Shown here: positions 8,419 to 16,805 of the stretch, one piece after another | Numbering within the stretch: the first letter of the stretch is position 1 | How the letters are laid out: every line of letters begins with the position of its first letter | Source: Moraxella oblonga NBRC 102422 | Lineage (GTDB): Bacteria > Pseudomonadota > Gammaproteobacteria > Pseudomonadales > Moraxellaceae | NCBI RefSeq assembly: GCF_001598275.1 | Contig: NZ_BCYQ01000024.1 | Coordinates: 1 to 35,029, forward strand | DNA: 35,029 bases | Reading direction: 5' to 3' | Made by a program: the position numbers and the translations under genes | Notes under the pieces: model-generated | Told to the model about the DNA's origin: nothing | Databases searched by the model: none | The model's input: only the letters and a program-made list of their open reading frames with translations

Positions 8419-9008
8419 TGAAATTTTATCAAGAACTCACGCTCTTGCCTGATGAAGAAAATGATTTGTACTTTTTGTGGAGCAAGATTTACACCCAAAT
8501 CCACATTGCTTTGGCGGATAGACAAAATAAGTACGGCAACCAAACGATTGGGGTATCTTTTCCCCAATATCGCTGCGGTAAAGATTTTGGCACACTTGGG
8601 GCAAAACTGCGTGTGTTCGCCCCAAGTGAAGATGAGTTAAATCAGCTTAATCTGGCACAATGGCTGGACAGATTAGGCGATTATGTGCATTTAAAATCGG
8701 CGCAAGCCGTACCGCAACATCATCGCCACGCCATTTTTAAACGCCATCGCCCCAAAGAATTGCAAAAAGTGGCACAGCGTTTTGCGGATTTTAAGGGTAT
8801 TGATTTTGAGACAGCCCTAACACATTGCCAAAATCATAAAGCAAAACCCCAAAATTATCCTTTTATTGAACTTCAAAGTGAAACTTCAAAAAAAGAAAAC
8901 AAAGACCCCAATTTTAGACTATACATCGCCAAACAAGCGGTAGAAACGGCTGTCTCTGGCGAGTTTGGGGCGTATGGTCTGGGTGGTGGGAGTGTGCCTG
9001 AGTTTTAG
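8415..9008 (+). CDS. cas6f: Cas6f / Csy4 crRNA-processing endoribonuclease
   Basis: Cuts the pre-crRNA at the base of the repeat hairpin and stays bound to the 3' stem-loop. At 197 aa it is close to the family size. The catalytic histidine lies in QIHIALADR, followed by the typical IGVSFPQY strand. Starting at the second ATG (8418) puts this histidine at position 29, as in Pseudomonas aeruginosa Csy4; the first ATG (8415) overlaps the csy3 stop as ATGA. Either start is possible. A basic region around KRHRPKELQK could be the arginine-rich RNA-binding helix. The C-terminal FGAYGLGGGSVPEF is family-like. No second CRISPR array follows this gene, though I-F loci often have one there. Confidence 0.95.
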   Translation: MMKFYQELTLLPDEENDLYFLWSKIYTQIHIALADRQNKYGNQTIGVSFPQYRCGKDFGTLGAKLRVFAPSEDELNQLNLAQWLDRLGDYVHLKSAQAVPQHHRHAIFKRHRPKELQKVAQRFADFKGIDFETALTHCQNHKAKPQNYPFIELQSETSKKENKDPNFRLYIAKQAVETAVSGEFGAYGLGGGSVPEF

Positions 9009-9025
9009 CACTCTCCCCTTTTGTC

Positions 9026-9065
9026 CTACTCCACCGTGACACTTTTCACCAGATTTCTTGGCTTA
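9026..9065 (-). repeat. Orphan copy of the glmS 3' end (island boundary)
   Basis: This is a direct repeat of 16807-16845, the last codons of glmS, with 36 of 39 bp identical. On the minus strand it still reads KPRNLVKSVTVE and a TAG stop; the real GlmS ends [12 protein letters not shown] and TAA. The one amino-acid change and different stop codon suggest a different allele rather than a recent local copy. It lies 18 bp after cas6f. Together the two copies bracket the Zorya operon, like the ends of an island integrated at a gene's 3' end. No integrase gene is visible inside. Confidence 0.8.
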
Positions 9066-9071
9066 ACGATT

Positions 9072-9355
9072 ATGCTAGGCTTTATTTCCTTTGCTTTGGT
9101 GCTGGGTGCATCTGCGGTGGGAACAGGTTTTAAGTGGTATGAGCTGTCTTTTTTGACCACCACCGATTTGGCAGGTGGGCTGAATTTGCGGTGGTAAGCC
9201 TGTGGAACAGTTCTTTAAATATACCTTTGATTGTGGCGGTGGGCGTAACTTGCAATGCTAAGATTTTCACTCCTGTCTACGGTGCTCATCGCAATTATCA
9301 CAACTGGGGTGCTTCGGCAGATGGGGTATTGATGGGTGGGGATTTAAAAACCTAA
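9072..9355 (+). pseudogene. Frameshifted gene remnant of unknown family
   Basis: An ATG at 9072 opens a 41-codon frame (MLGFISFALVLGASAVGTGF...) that stops at 9195-9197. An overlapping frame from 9191 continues 54 codons to a stop at 9353-9355 with a protein-like composition (IFTPVYGAHRNYHNWGAS, then GVLMGGDLKT). The two parts may be one gene broken by a frameshift. No ribosome site and no recognised domain were found. Its end overlaps the zorD stop codon by 3 bp, so it probably marks an old recombination junction. Apart from this and the glmS tail, nothing else is seen between cas6f and zorD. Confidence 0.4.
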
Positions 9356-12300
9356 ACCCCTAAATCAAATCTGCCCAATAGCAACAATAAATCATCCAAC
9401 TCAATCAACCCAACCCTATGTTGTTTTGCCATATTTTTTGAATGTTCATTAAAATAAGTATTGGTAACTGCAATCAGTTCATCAGCTTCGTACACTACTT
9501 TTGCTTGATTGATAAGCCCAATAATTGCCTCTTCATTTCTATTTTTACCATTTTTGGAGTGTTTGCATTGAATAGCAATAATTGTATCATCTTTTTTGGC
9601 AATAATATCCGCCCCATAGTCCTCTTCTCCAATAGCGGTTAATTGACATTCAAATCCTTGTTTTTCATATAACTCTTTAATAAGTTCTTCAAATGCTTGC
9701 CAAGATAAGTTTTTTAATTGTTCACTAATCAATTTATTGGGTGATGAATGAATGACTGTACTAGCAATTTCATCAAGCGTAATATTTTTAGGTGGAATTA
9801 AAAATCCTGCCGTTTGTCTTTTTTGACTAATTAGCTCGTGTACCGCCCTATCAATGGTTTGTTTTTGATTTCCATCATTTTCTAGCAATCGTTTCATATA
9901 ATTATCTGATAACTCACTAATTAAATAATGAATATAAACATCTTTTTGCTGCCCAATGCGATAGGCTCTATCACTGGCTTGGTCTTCTTTGGAGGCATTC
10001 CACCAGCGTTCATAATGAATCACATTATTGGCACTGGTAATCGTCAATCCCACCCCAGCCGATAAAGGCGACAAAATAATCACACCAAATCCATTGATGT
10101 TATTAAATTTTTCCAAAATCAATTCCACCTTATCAGAGCTGTTGTTGTCTCCGTTAATAATTGGCACATCTAAATTAAATGTGTTATCAATACCAAATTT
10201 GATTAAATCTTGCACTGCTCTTTGAATAATAAAAATAATGACCTTTTCTTTTTTATTTTCAATATCTCTTAATAAATTTAATAATGCTTTGGTCTTGCTA
10301 AATTTGTCTAATTGAATGGCATTATCCAAACCACCACTTAGGGAAAATTGCTTTAATTTATGCAGCCTACTTAAAGCCATTTCATTGGCATCTAAATATT
10401 CTATATATTGATGGCTTTCATTATCATCAAAAGGAATATAATGTACCTGTTCTATCTTTTTGGGCAATTCTTTTAAATAGTCTTTTTTAAGACGGCGTAG
10501 TAGATAATTAGAGGCGTGTTGTCTTAAACGCTGTTCTGTTTGACTGATTTCATTTTGTTTATCCACATACATTTTTCTAAATGTTTTCCAGCTACCAAAA
10601 TGCTTTGGGTCAAAGACATCAAATAATGCCCATAAATCTTTTAACTCATTTTCAATTGGTGTGCCTGTTAATAACACACTAAAATCCACTTCACTACTAA
10701 TTGCACGAGCTGCTTGTGAAATTTGAGCATTAGGATTTTTAATTTTGTGAGCTTCGTCATAGACCACACAGCCCCAATGAAAATCTTTTTGAGCAAAACT
10801 AAATTGATAATTAGATAATGTTTCATAAGAGGTAATGAGTATATCAAAATCTAATTGTAAAAATTTTTGAATATCAAAGCTATTATAAATGCCCTGCTGG
10901 CTCTTATTCACCTGTTTTCTATTTGCCAAATCCCTACTACGGATAATACGAATGTTAATATCTTGATAAACCGATGCTTTTAAAAACTTTTCAAATTCAT
11001 TTTTCCAATTATCCAGCAATACGGTTGGTGCAACAATTAAAATACGTTTATCTTTAAAATCATCACTGATATTTAATAAATAGTTTAAAAATGCAATCAC
11101 CTGAAAAGTTTTTCCAAGCCCCATATCATCAGCCAAAATACCGCCACGAAATTTATTTTGGTATAAATCAATGAGCCAATTTACCCCTTGTATTTGATAA
11201 GATTTTGGTTCAAAGCAAGGTTTGAAGTGATGATATATATCCCCTTTTTTATTATTATTTGTATCAATCTGACTTAAATTTTTGACAGCTGTATGATAGA
11301 AATTGACTTCAAATTCATCATTTGGGTCAATACTTATTACAACTTTATTAGGATTTGGCGTTCTTTGTGCCATATTGAGAATGGTATTGATTGATGATTT
11401 AGCAATTCCAAAACTTTCTTTTGGAAAATATTCTCCTGCTAATAAAATATCGCCCTTATTTTTAATAACTGCCTGTTCTATCTTTTCTTTAAAACTCTTA
11501 ATATCATCAACGGATTTATTTTGGCAAATCTCTTTAATTTTATTTTTTACTTCTTTAACATATTGCATATCGCCACTGCCTAATAAGGCTTTGGCGATTG
11601 GCGAATCCAGCGATTTTGAACCAAAATACCCAACATAAGGCTCGCCCATACCCAAAATACGGTAGCTATCAAAATAAATAGGCAAATCCTCTTGATTTTC
11701 ATCATCAACCAAAATGAACGGAGCGGGATTTTGGATAAATTTTGTCACATCATCTTTGGCAATTACCCCAACATCAGACAAACGCTTATATGCTTCAATG
11801 TCTTTTTTGTGCATAATATGACGCACACGGTAAGGTTTACTATTAGAAGTTTTGACCTCCACCAGCATTTTAACATCATTGCTATTTAATATTTGTGATT
11901 GATATTCTTTTTGTTTTTGCTCGCCAATACCTGTAATTAACGGAGAGATGGTTGCCGTACCATCATCATTGATTGTCATATCAATATGCAGTGGCGAGAC
12001 GGCAATAATCTCATCACCTTTGGGCAAGCCTTCAAGCTCAATACTGTTTTCATTTTTCTTGGCAATTTCTAAAATGTACCAAAATAAACTTTCATCATAG
12101 GTTTGTTGATATTTGTTATTTTTTATAATAAGTTCAAACATTATTTTTGGTAAAATAAATGTCAATCCCTGATAATTTATTAAAGAACCATCAATCTCAA
12201 AATGGTTAATTTTCTGTTTAAACCCATCTTTAAATGATAATTCAAAATGAAATGGCTTAGGGTAAGGCTTAAATTTGACTACCATTGTCCCATCAAAAAA

Positions 12301-12459
12301 ATCTGGTGCATCTAAATAAGCCAGCTGTCTGTCTTCAAGTTTATAAATATCTTTATCATCAATGATTAAAGTATCGTTTTCAATCTTTGCCAAATTATCT
12401 AATAATAATTGCTTGGCAACACTCTTTTTAAATTCACTGTTTAAAATAAATTTCATCAT
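9352..12459 (-). CDS. zorD: ZorD: SNF2 helicase with Mrr-like nuclease, Zorya type I
   Basis: A 1035-aa effector of the Zorya anti-phage system, which is thought to attack phage DNA once the ZorAB motor senses infection. Residues 1-420 form an N-terminal region I do not recognise. The SNF2 ATPase follows: Walker A DDMGLGKT at 444-451, Walker B DEAH at 568-571, LLTGTP at 596-601 and ASDRAYRIGQ at 828-837. A C-terminal Mrr/restriction-endonuclease-like domain (about 915-1035) shows D951 in DYGADIIAK and QCK at 964-966, the expected D-(E/Q)xK pattern. All motifs look intact. Last gene of the operon, 8 bp after zorC. The helicase-nuclease pairing and the four-gene order identify type I rather than the HNH-containing type II. 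Confidence 0.93.
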   Translation of the reverse strand: MMKFILNSEFKKSVAKQLLLDNLAKIENDTLIIDDKDIYKLEDRQLAYLDAPDFFDGTMVVKFKPYPKPFHFELSFKDGFKQKINHFEIDGSLINYQGLTFILPKIMFELIIKNNKYQQTYDESLFWYILEIAKKNENSIELEGLPKGDEIIAVSPLHIDMTINDDGTATISPLITGIGEQKQKEYQSQILNSNDVKMLVEVKTSNSKPYRVRHIMHKKDIEAYKRLSDVGVIAKDDVTKFIQNPAPFILVDDENQEDLPIYFDSYRILGMGEPYVGYFGSKSLDSPIAKALLGSGDMQYVKEVKNKIKEICQNKSVDDIKSFKEKIEQAVIKNKGDILLAGEYFPKESFGIAKSSINTILNMAQRTPNPNKVVISIDPNDEFEVNFYHTAVKNLSQIDTNNNKKGDIYHHFKPCFEPKSYQIQGVNWLIDLYQNKFRGGILADDMGLGKTFQVIAFLNYLLNISDDFKDKRILIVAPTVLLDNWKNEFEKFLKASVYQDINIRIIRSRDLANRKQVNKSQQGIYNSFDIQKFLQLDFDILITSYETLSNYQFSFAQKDFHWGCVVYDEAHKIKNPNAQISQAARAISSEVDFSVLLTGTPIENELKDLWALFDVFDPKHFGSWKTFRKMYVDKQNEISQTEQRLRQHASNYLLRRLKKDYLKELPKKIEQVHYIPFDDNESHQYIEYLDANEMALSRLHKLKQFSLSGGLDNAIQLDKFSKTKALLNLLRDIENKKEKVIIFIIQRAVQDLIKFGIDNTFNLDVPIINGDNNSSDKVELILEKFNNINGFGVIILSPLSAGVGLTITSANNVIHYERWWNASKEDQASDRAYRIGQQKDVYIHYLISELSDNYMKRLLENDGNQKQTIDRAVHELISQKRQTAGFLIPPKNITLDEIASTVIHSSPNKLISEQLKNLSWQAFEELIKELYEKQGFECQLTAIGEEDYGADIIAKKDDTIIAIQCKHSKNGKNRNEEAIIGLINQAKVVYEADELIAVTNTYFNEHSKNMAKQHRVGLIELDDLLLLLGRFDLGV

Positions 12460-12467
12460 AAACCTCC

Positions 12468-13901
12468 CTAAATAATAGACTGATTGGCATTATGTAAATG
12501 CTCTTTGATTTTTTGTAGGCGATGTTTATCCTCTTTTAAGATAATATCTTCTAATTTAACCTTAATACCAAAATTATCTGCAATATATCCCCTTACTAAG
12601 TTTTGCCAATAGTAATCACTTGAATTGATATGATTATAATCTTGTATCAATAACTTATTTACAGAACCTCTATAAAACTCATCATAATTATATGTTTTTT
12701 TACTTAAATCAATAGGATTTTTAGAATAAAAACGCAATTTGGCACTGTGCGTTCCCTCAATCACACAAAAATGACCAAAATCCATAAAAATACAAGATCG
12801 ATGTGCATCATTTAATTTGCTGTAAATTTCTGGCGATAAATCAAACTCTTTTGCTATTTCTGAATTATTCATTTTAATAAATCCTATACCAGATGAATTA
12901 ATCATTACTTTTGCATATTGAATATGTTTGGTGTATTGTAGCCAAAATTGACGGCGATATTGATAAATGGCATCACCTTGACCATCAGTCATACTGGTCA
13001 AGAATTTTTCAACAATGATGATTGACAGTCTAGTTCTTAGCCAATGATAATATTCTTCACCAATCCTAAACCAGCGATTTTGATGACGCATAATTCGTGG
13101 GTCACCAATATTTTCTGTTATAAATTGAGTCCATTTATCACCAATGATATTGACTTCTTTACACTTTTTGAGCACTAAATAAGCAGTTTCTTCCAATAGA
13201 GTACGCCCACCTACCATCACATTTTTATGAATTAAAATTTCTTCTAAGGTATGATGAATATCATCATTATATTGGTTGGCTTGCCAACTTTTTACTTTCT
13301 CCAATAAAAAAATAATCTGAATTCGTTGCCAAATTTCAAATTTTTTTAAAAAACCCATCTGTTTATAAATATTATCCAAATCTTTATATTTATATATAAT
13401 ATGATATAAATCACCTATTATAATTTCTGTATTTTGTTTGGCTTTGGTTAATAGCATATTTTTGCCATCATATTCTTTGATGAGTTTATTTAATAGTGTA
13501 TAAAAATACACTCTTTCTTTTTGGGATAAAGATTCAATAGAATAATAACGACTATAATAGAGATATAATAATTTCTTAGCAATTAAATTTTTATAATCAT
13601 CATTTAATTGTTCACTAATGGCTTTAAATAGATGATTAAACTTTGATTTTTCAATCAACAATCTTAACACATCATTATCATAAGAGACTTCTTGTGTTAA
13701 TACTGATAATACTCTACGAATGTCATTTTGATTATAAAATATAATCTCATTATTTTGACTATATACATAAGCCAACAGCATTCTTTTTAATCGCTCATAG
13801 TCTTTACCAGACTCTTTACCTTGCCCGATTTGTTTTAATTTTTCGCTGGCATTTTCTAAGGCGGTTAAAAAATGACGGCTTGGGTATTGGTGGTTTAGCA
13901 T
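12468..13901 (-). CDS. zorC: ZorC, Zorya type I accessory protein
   Basis: A 477-aa protein between zorB and zorD, the position of ZorC, whose family carries the EH-signature domain and is thought to bind DNA for recruitment of ZorD. It is rich in Tyr, Lys and Ile with a largely helical look and no membrane segment. The C-terminal half (about 300-420) contains the conserved-looking blocks WLQYTKHIQYAKVMI, RSCIFMDFGHFCVIEGTH and SAKLRFYSKNP, which probably correspond to the EH-signature core. Identification rests on operon context plus these blocks; sequence alone would not be decisive. It starts 3 bp after the zorB stop. Confidence 0.82.
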   Translation of the reverse strand: MLNHQYPSRHFLTALENASEKLKQIGQGKESGKDYERLKRMLLAYVYSQNNEIIFYNQNDIRRVLSVLTQEVSYDNDVLRLLIEKSKFNHLFKAISEQLNDDYKNLIAKKLLYLYYSRYYSIESLSQKERVYFYTLLNKLIKEYDGKNMLLTKAKQNTEIIIGDLYHIIYKYKDLDNIYKQMGFLKKFEIWQRIQIIFLLEKVKSWQANQYNDDIHHTLEEILIHKNVMVGGRTLLEETAYLVLKKCKEVNIIGDKWTQFITENIGDPRIMRHQNRWFRIGEEYYHWLRTRLSIIIVEKFLTSMTDGQGDAIYQYRRQFWLQYTKHIQYAKVMINSSGIGFIKMNNSEIAKEFDLSPEIYSKLNDAHRSCIFMDFGHFCVIEGTHSAKLRFYSKNPIDLSKKTYNYDEFYRGSVNKLLIQDYNHINSSDYYWQNLVRGYIADNFGIKVKLEDIILKEDKHRLQKIKEHLHNANQSII

Positions 13902-13904
13902 TTT

Positions 13905-14576
13905 TTATTCCAACTTTGGACTGGTTAACGCAAAAAACAATTCAATTCTTCTGTTTTTGGCTCGCCCCACATCACTGTCATTATCACTAATGGGACGAGT
14001 ATCGGCATAGCCACTATAAGAAAATAAATAACGCCCATCACGATTCACCATTTCTTTGATATTTACCCCATTATCCATCATCAGATAGGTGTTAATGGCT
14101 CGCTGAGCGGATAATTCCATATTTGTCCATCTTCTGCCATAATTGATACTAATCGGTACATTATCAGTATGACCTTCTATAAATATAGTATCAATCGCTT
14201 GCTGGTATTTTTTATTTTGCATTTTGGTTTTAATTTCTTGGGCAATTTGCATAATGGCTTGTTGTCCATCTTGATTTAAATCCGCCGAACCCACTGCAAA
14301 AAATGCGTCTGATTTAATTCTCATATTGCCATTTTTTGGGTCAATGTCCACATTGATATTTTTGTGTTTTAAGCTGGTTTGTAAATCTACCAATAATTCA
14401 CTTCTGGCATTAAAACTTTCTTCAAATTTATCCGACTTTTGGGTAAATGAGTAAATGGTATAAGCCAAAATAATAATAAAAATAAATAGCAAAGAAGTCA
14501 TCAAATCAGAAATGGAGATCCAATAATGACCATCGTCTTGATGTGTGTTTGCATTTAGGGTGGATTGTCTCATCAT
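13905..14576 (-). CDS. zorB: ZorB: MotB-like stator protein with OmpA domain
   Basis: Partner of ZorA in a proton-driven motor that spans the inner membrane and is anchored to peptidoglycan. The 223-aa protein has one N-terminal membrane segment (about 20-45). D24, in ISDLMTSLLF, corresponds to the essential proton-binding aspartate of MotB proteins. A C-terminal OmpA/MotB peptidoglycan-binding domain follows, with IEGHTDNVPI near 138, NMELSAQRA near 157 and GRAKNRRIEL near 205. The start overlaps the zorA stop by 4 bp (ATGA), which favours coupled translation for the fixed stator ratio. Confidence 0.93.
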   Translation of the reverse strand: MMRQSTLNANTHQDDGHYWISISDLMTSLLFIFIIILAYTIYSFTQKSDKFEESFNARSELLVDLQTSLKHKNINVDIDPKNGNMRIKSDAFFAVGSADLNQDGQQAIMQIAQEIKTKMQNKKYQQAIDTIFIEGHTDNVPISINYGRRWTNMELSAQRAINTYLMMDNGVNIKEMVNRDGRYLFSYSGYADTRPISDNDSDVGRAKNRRIELFFALTSPKLE

Positions 14577-16744
14577 CTACCCCTTAACTTTTCATTTAAT
14601 ACTTCAATGGTATCATTTAAATCAGCAATCGCCCCTGACAACTCTGTGGCAAAATTACCAAGAGAACCATCAAAATTAGCAAAGGTTGTATCAATCAGTC
14701 CATTGGCTTTTTCAATAAAGACTTTAACCATTCTGTCATATTCTGCCAAATTGCTTTGGATATGCTCATCACTTTTCACTTTATAAGCATTTAAGCCATT
14801 TTCTACTTCTTGTAAAATTTGTTTGATATGATTTTGCATATCACCCAATACTTGCTCAACAAACTCATCTGTTTTGCCTTGATAACCTTCAAGAGCCGTT
14901 ATCCAAGTAGTCATTAGCTCATTATTTTTGGTTAATAGGTTATTATGCTCTTTGGATAATTTATCATAGGTATTGCCTGCATTATTTGATATTTGTTCAA
15001 TGCTTTTAACAATTTTGTCTAATTCACTAGGAATCAGCTGTAATTTTGTACGCACATCATCAATCCCTTGATTAAACTGATTGACCGTACTGGTGAATTG
15101 ATTGCTGACATTTTCCAATTTGGTAGAACTGCTTTCTAGTCTATCACTTGCTGATAGGGTATTTTGAGCAGAGTCTTTTAGATTGCCTGTTGCTGTTTCA
15201 AAAGCTTGTAAATGTGTTGGTAGATTTTCTAAATGCGTTTTGGCATTAGTCATTAAAGCATTAAAATTATCCAAAGTTTGTTGAATTGGTTTTAGTGCTT
15301 TTACAATATCGTCCCCTGCTTGTTCAGCACTTTCTTTGATGCTATTGCCAGCTTCTTCATTTTTAGTAGCTTGCTGATCAATTTTATTTTGAATGCTGTC
15401 TAATAAGGTGGTCATTTTTTCATTTAAACTACCTACATCATTATTTAATGTATCGGCAACACTGGATATATTGGTAATCGTATTTTTAATACTGTCTGCA
15501 TCTGCTCCTGTGGATTTTTTCATTTCTTTCATAAAATCATCTAAGACTTCCTTTAATTGTTTAGAAAAATCCTGTGAAGTGCCTTTGACCATCTCTTTAA
15601 TGGCATTATGCACACTATCTTCTGGACTACCGCCAATATTAGTAACCAATGTTTGTATTTCTTTATTCATCGCCTCGCCGATGGCACTCGATAACCCTTC
15701 TTGTAACTGACTACTAAGATTATTTGCCATATCCATCGCCAGACCATTTAAGGTATCTAGTTGTTCTTGTTGTTTGCTTGTGATTTCTTCTAATTTATTA
15801 TCAAGTGTCTTTTTTAACTCTGTCACACTATCATTGATGGTAGTTTGAACATTGATAGAATGATTTAAAAATTCTATGGATTTATTTTGAAATTCATTAT
15901 TATTTTTATATTGATTGGCTAATATATCAAAAATACCTTTTAGGGCGGTTTGGCTTTCGCTATGGTTTTTATTTAAAATACCAGCCAATTCATTAAAGTC
16001 TGATTGGATGATGTTTTGGTGATTATCAAAACTAGTATGAATAGAAGTTAATAAATTTTCATTGTTTTTAAAGAAGTTTTTATTTTGGTGATAATGAGCT
16101 TTGTCAATATGTTCTAAATCTAATAATGTTTGTTCAGAAATGGCAAGCGGATAATTATCATTTAATTTATTTTGAAACTGACTGATTAAATGACTTGCTT
16201 TACTTGTCATTTTCTTTTCATAAATACTAAAACCAATAGATAAACCAAGTCCCCAGATTGATGAGGCAAATTTTGCTCCTGAGGCGTGAATCAGTTCATT
16301 CATCGAGGATTGTAATTTTTCGGTATCTTCTAAATTAAGCTGAACCAAGCCATAAAACAAGCCGACAAAAGTCCCAAGCAATCCCAAGCTTAATAATAGT
16401 GATGAGATATGACTAAAATGAGACTTGCCAATGCGGTCAAAAACGGTATTGAGATTAAAAAATTGACTGCTGTCATAAATACGATAGTAAGTATTTTGTG
16501 GTGTTTTTATGAGATGTTTTTGGAAGTTTTGCCACGCATTTTGTAGATTGCGATTAAAATATTCGTCTTGATGATCATCAAAAGTCTCTAATATGTTCTT
16601 TTTTGACTTATAATCATAAATGCCAGCAACCACCTGATACAAAAAAATCAACAAAAGAATGGCTACAGCAATGGTAATAATCCAATCGCTAGGCTCGGTA
16701 CCAGAAAAAGGCAATAATTTGATAAAAACTCTAAGCAGATCCAT
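14573..16744 (-). CDS. zorA: ZorA: MotA-like proton-channel protein with long intracellular tail
   Basis: I chose the ATG at 16744 (MDLLRVFIKLLPFSG), giving 723 aa; an upstream extension to 16852 would run through the glmS terminator and into glmS. Membrane segments lie at about 21-43, 112-136 (SLLLSLGLLGTFVGLFYGL) and 155-177 (the last two containing the MotA/TolQ-like core). About 540 residues of charged, mostly helical tail follow, rich in Asn, Gln, Lys and Thr. ZorA tails form a cytoplasmic shaft thought to carry the infection signal to ZorC/ZorD. First gene of the Zorya operon. A perfect TATAAT on the minus strand (16793-16798) could be its -10, but no good -35 accompanies it, and leakage through the glmS terminator may also contribute. 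Confidence 0.92.
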   Translation of the reverse strand: MDLLRVFIKLLPFSGTEPSDWIITIAVAILLLIFLYQVVAGIYDYKSKKNILETFDDHQDEYFNRNLQNAWQNFQKHLIKTPQNTYYRIYDSSQFFNLNTVFDRIGKSHFSHISSLLLSLGLLGTFVGLFYGLVQLNLEDTEKLQSSMNELIHASGAKFASSIWGLGLSIGFSIYEKKMTSKASHLISQFQNKLNDNYPLAISEQTLLDLEHIDKAHYHQNKNFFKNNENLLTSIHTSFDNHQNIIQSDFNELAGILNKNHSESQTALKGIFDILANQYKNNNEFQNKSIEFLNHSINVQTTINDSVTELKKTLDNKLEEITSKQQEQLDTLNGLAMDMANNLSSQLQEGLSSAIGEAMNKEIQTLVTNIGGSPEDSVHNAIKEMVKGTSQDFSKQLKEVLDDFMKEMKKSTGADADSIKNTITNISSVADTLNNDVGSLNEKMTTLLDSIQNKIDQQATKNEEAGNSIKESAEQAGDDIVKALKPIQQTLDNFNALMTNAKTHLENLPTHLQAFETATGNLKDSAQNTLSASDRLESSSTKLENVSNQFTSTVNQFNQGIDDVRTKLQLIPSELDKIVKSIEQISNNAGNTYDKLSKEHNNLLTKNNELMTTWITALEGYQGKTDEFVEQVLGDMQNHIKQILQEVENGLNAYKVKSDEHIQSNLAEYDRMVKVFIEKANGLIDTTFANFDGSLGNFATELSGAIADLNDTIEVLNEKLRGR

Positions 16745-16766
16745 ACAAAGTAGGTCTCTTTTTAAA

Positions 16767-16795
16767 AATAAGGGCAATAAAACATTGCCCTTATT
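16767..16795 (-). terminator. Rho-independent terminator after glmS
   Basis: A perfect 12-bp stem (AATAAGGGCAAT / ATTGCCCTTATT) with a 5-nt loop, followed on the minus strand by TTTAAA. It lies 10 bp beyond the glmS stop and 22 bp before the zorA start, so it separates the housekeeping gene from the defence operon. Confidence 0.85.
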
Positions 16796-16805
16796 ATACA
16801 TCAAT

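Noticed and set aside
9009-9351. Search for the second CRISPR array that often follows cas6f
   Set aside because: No copy of the repeat core is present; the stretch holds the glmS tail and a gene remnant instead.
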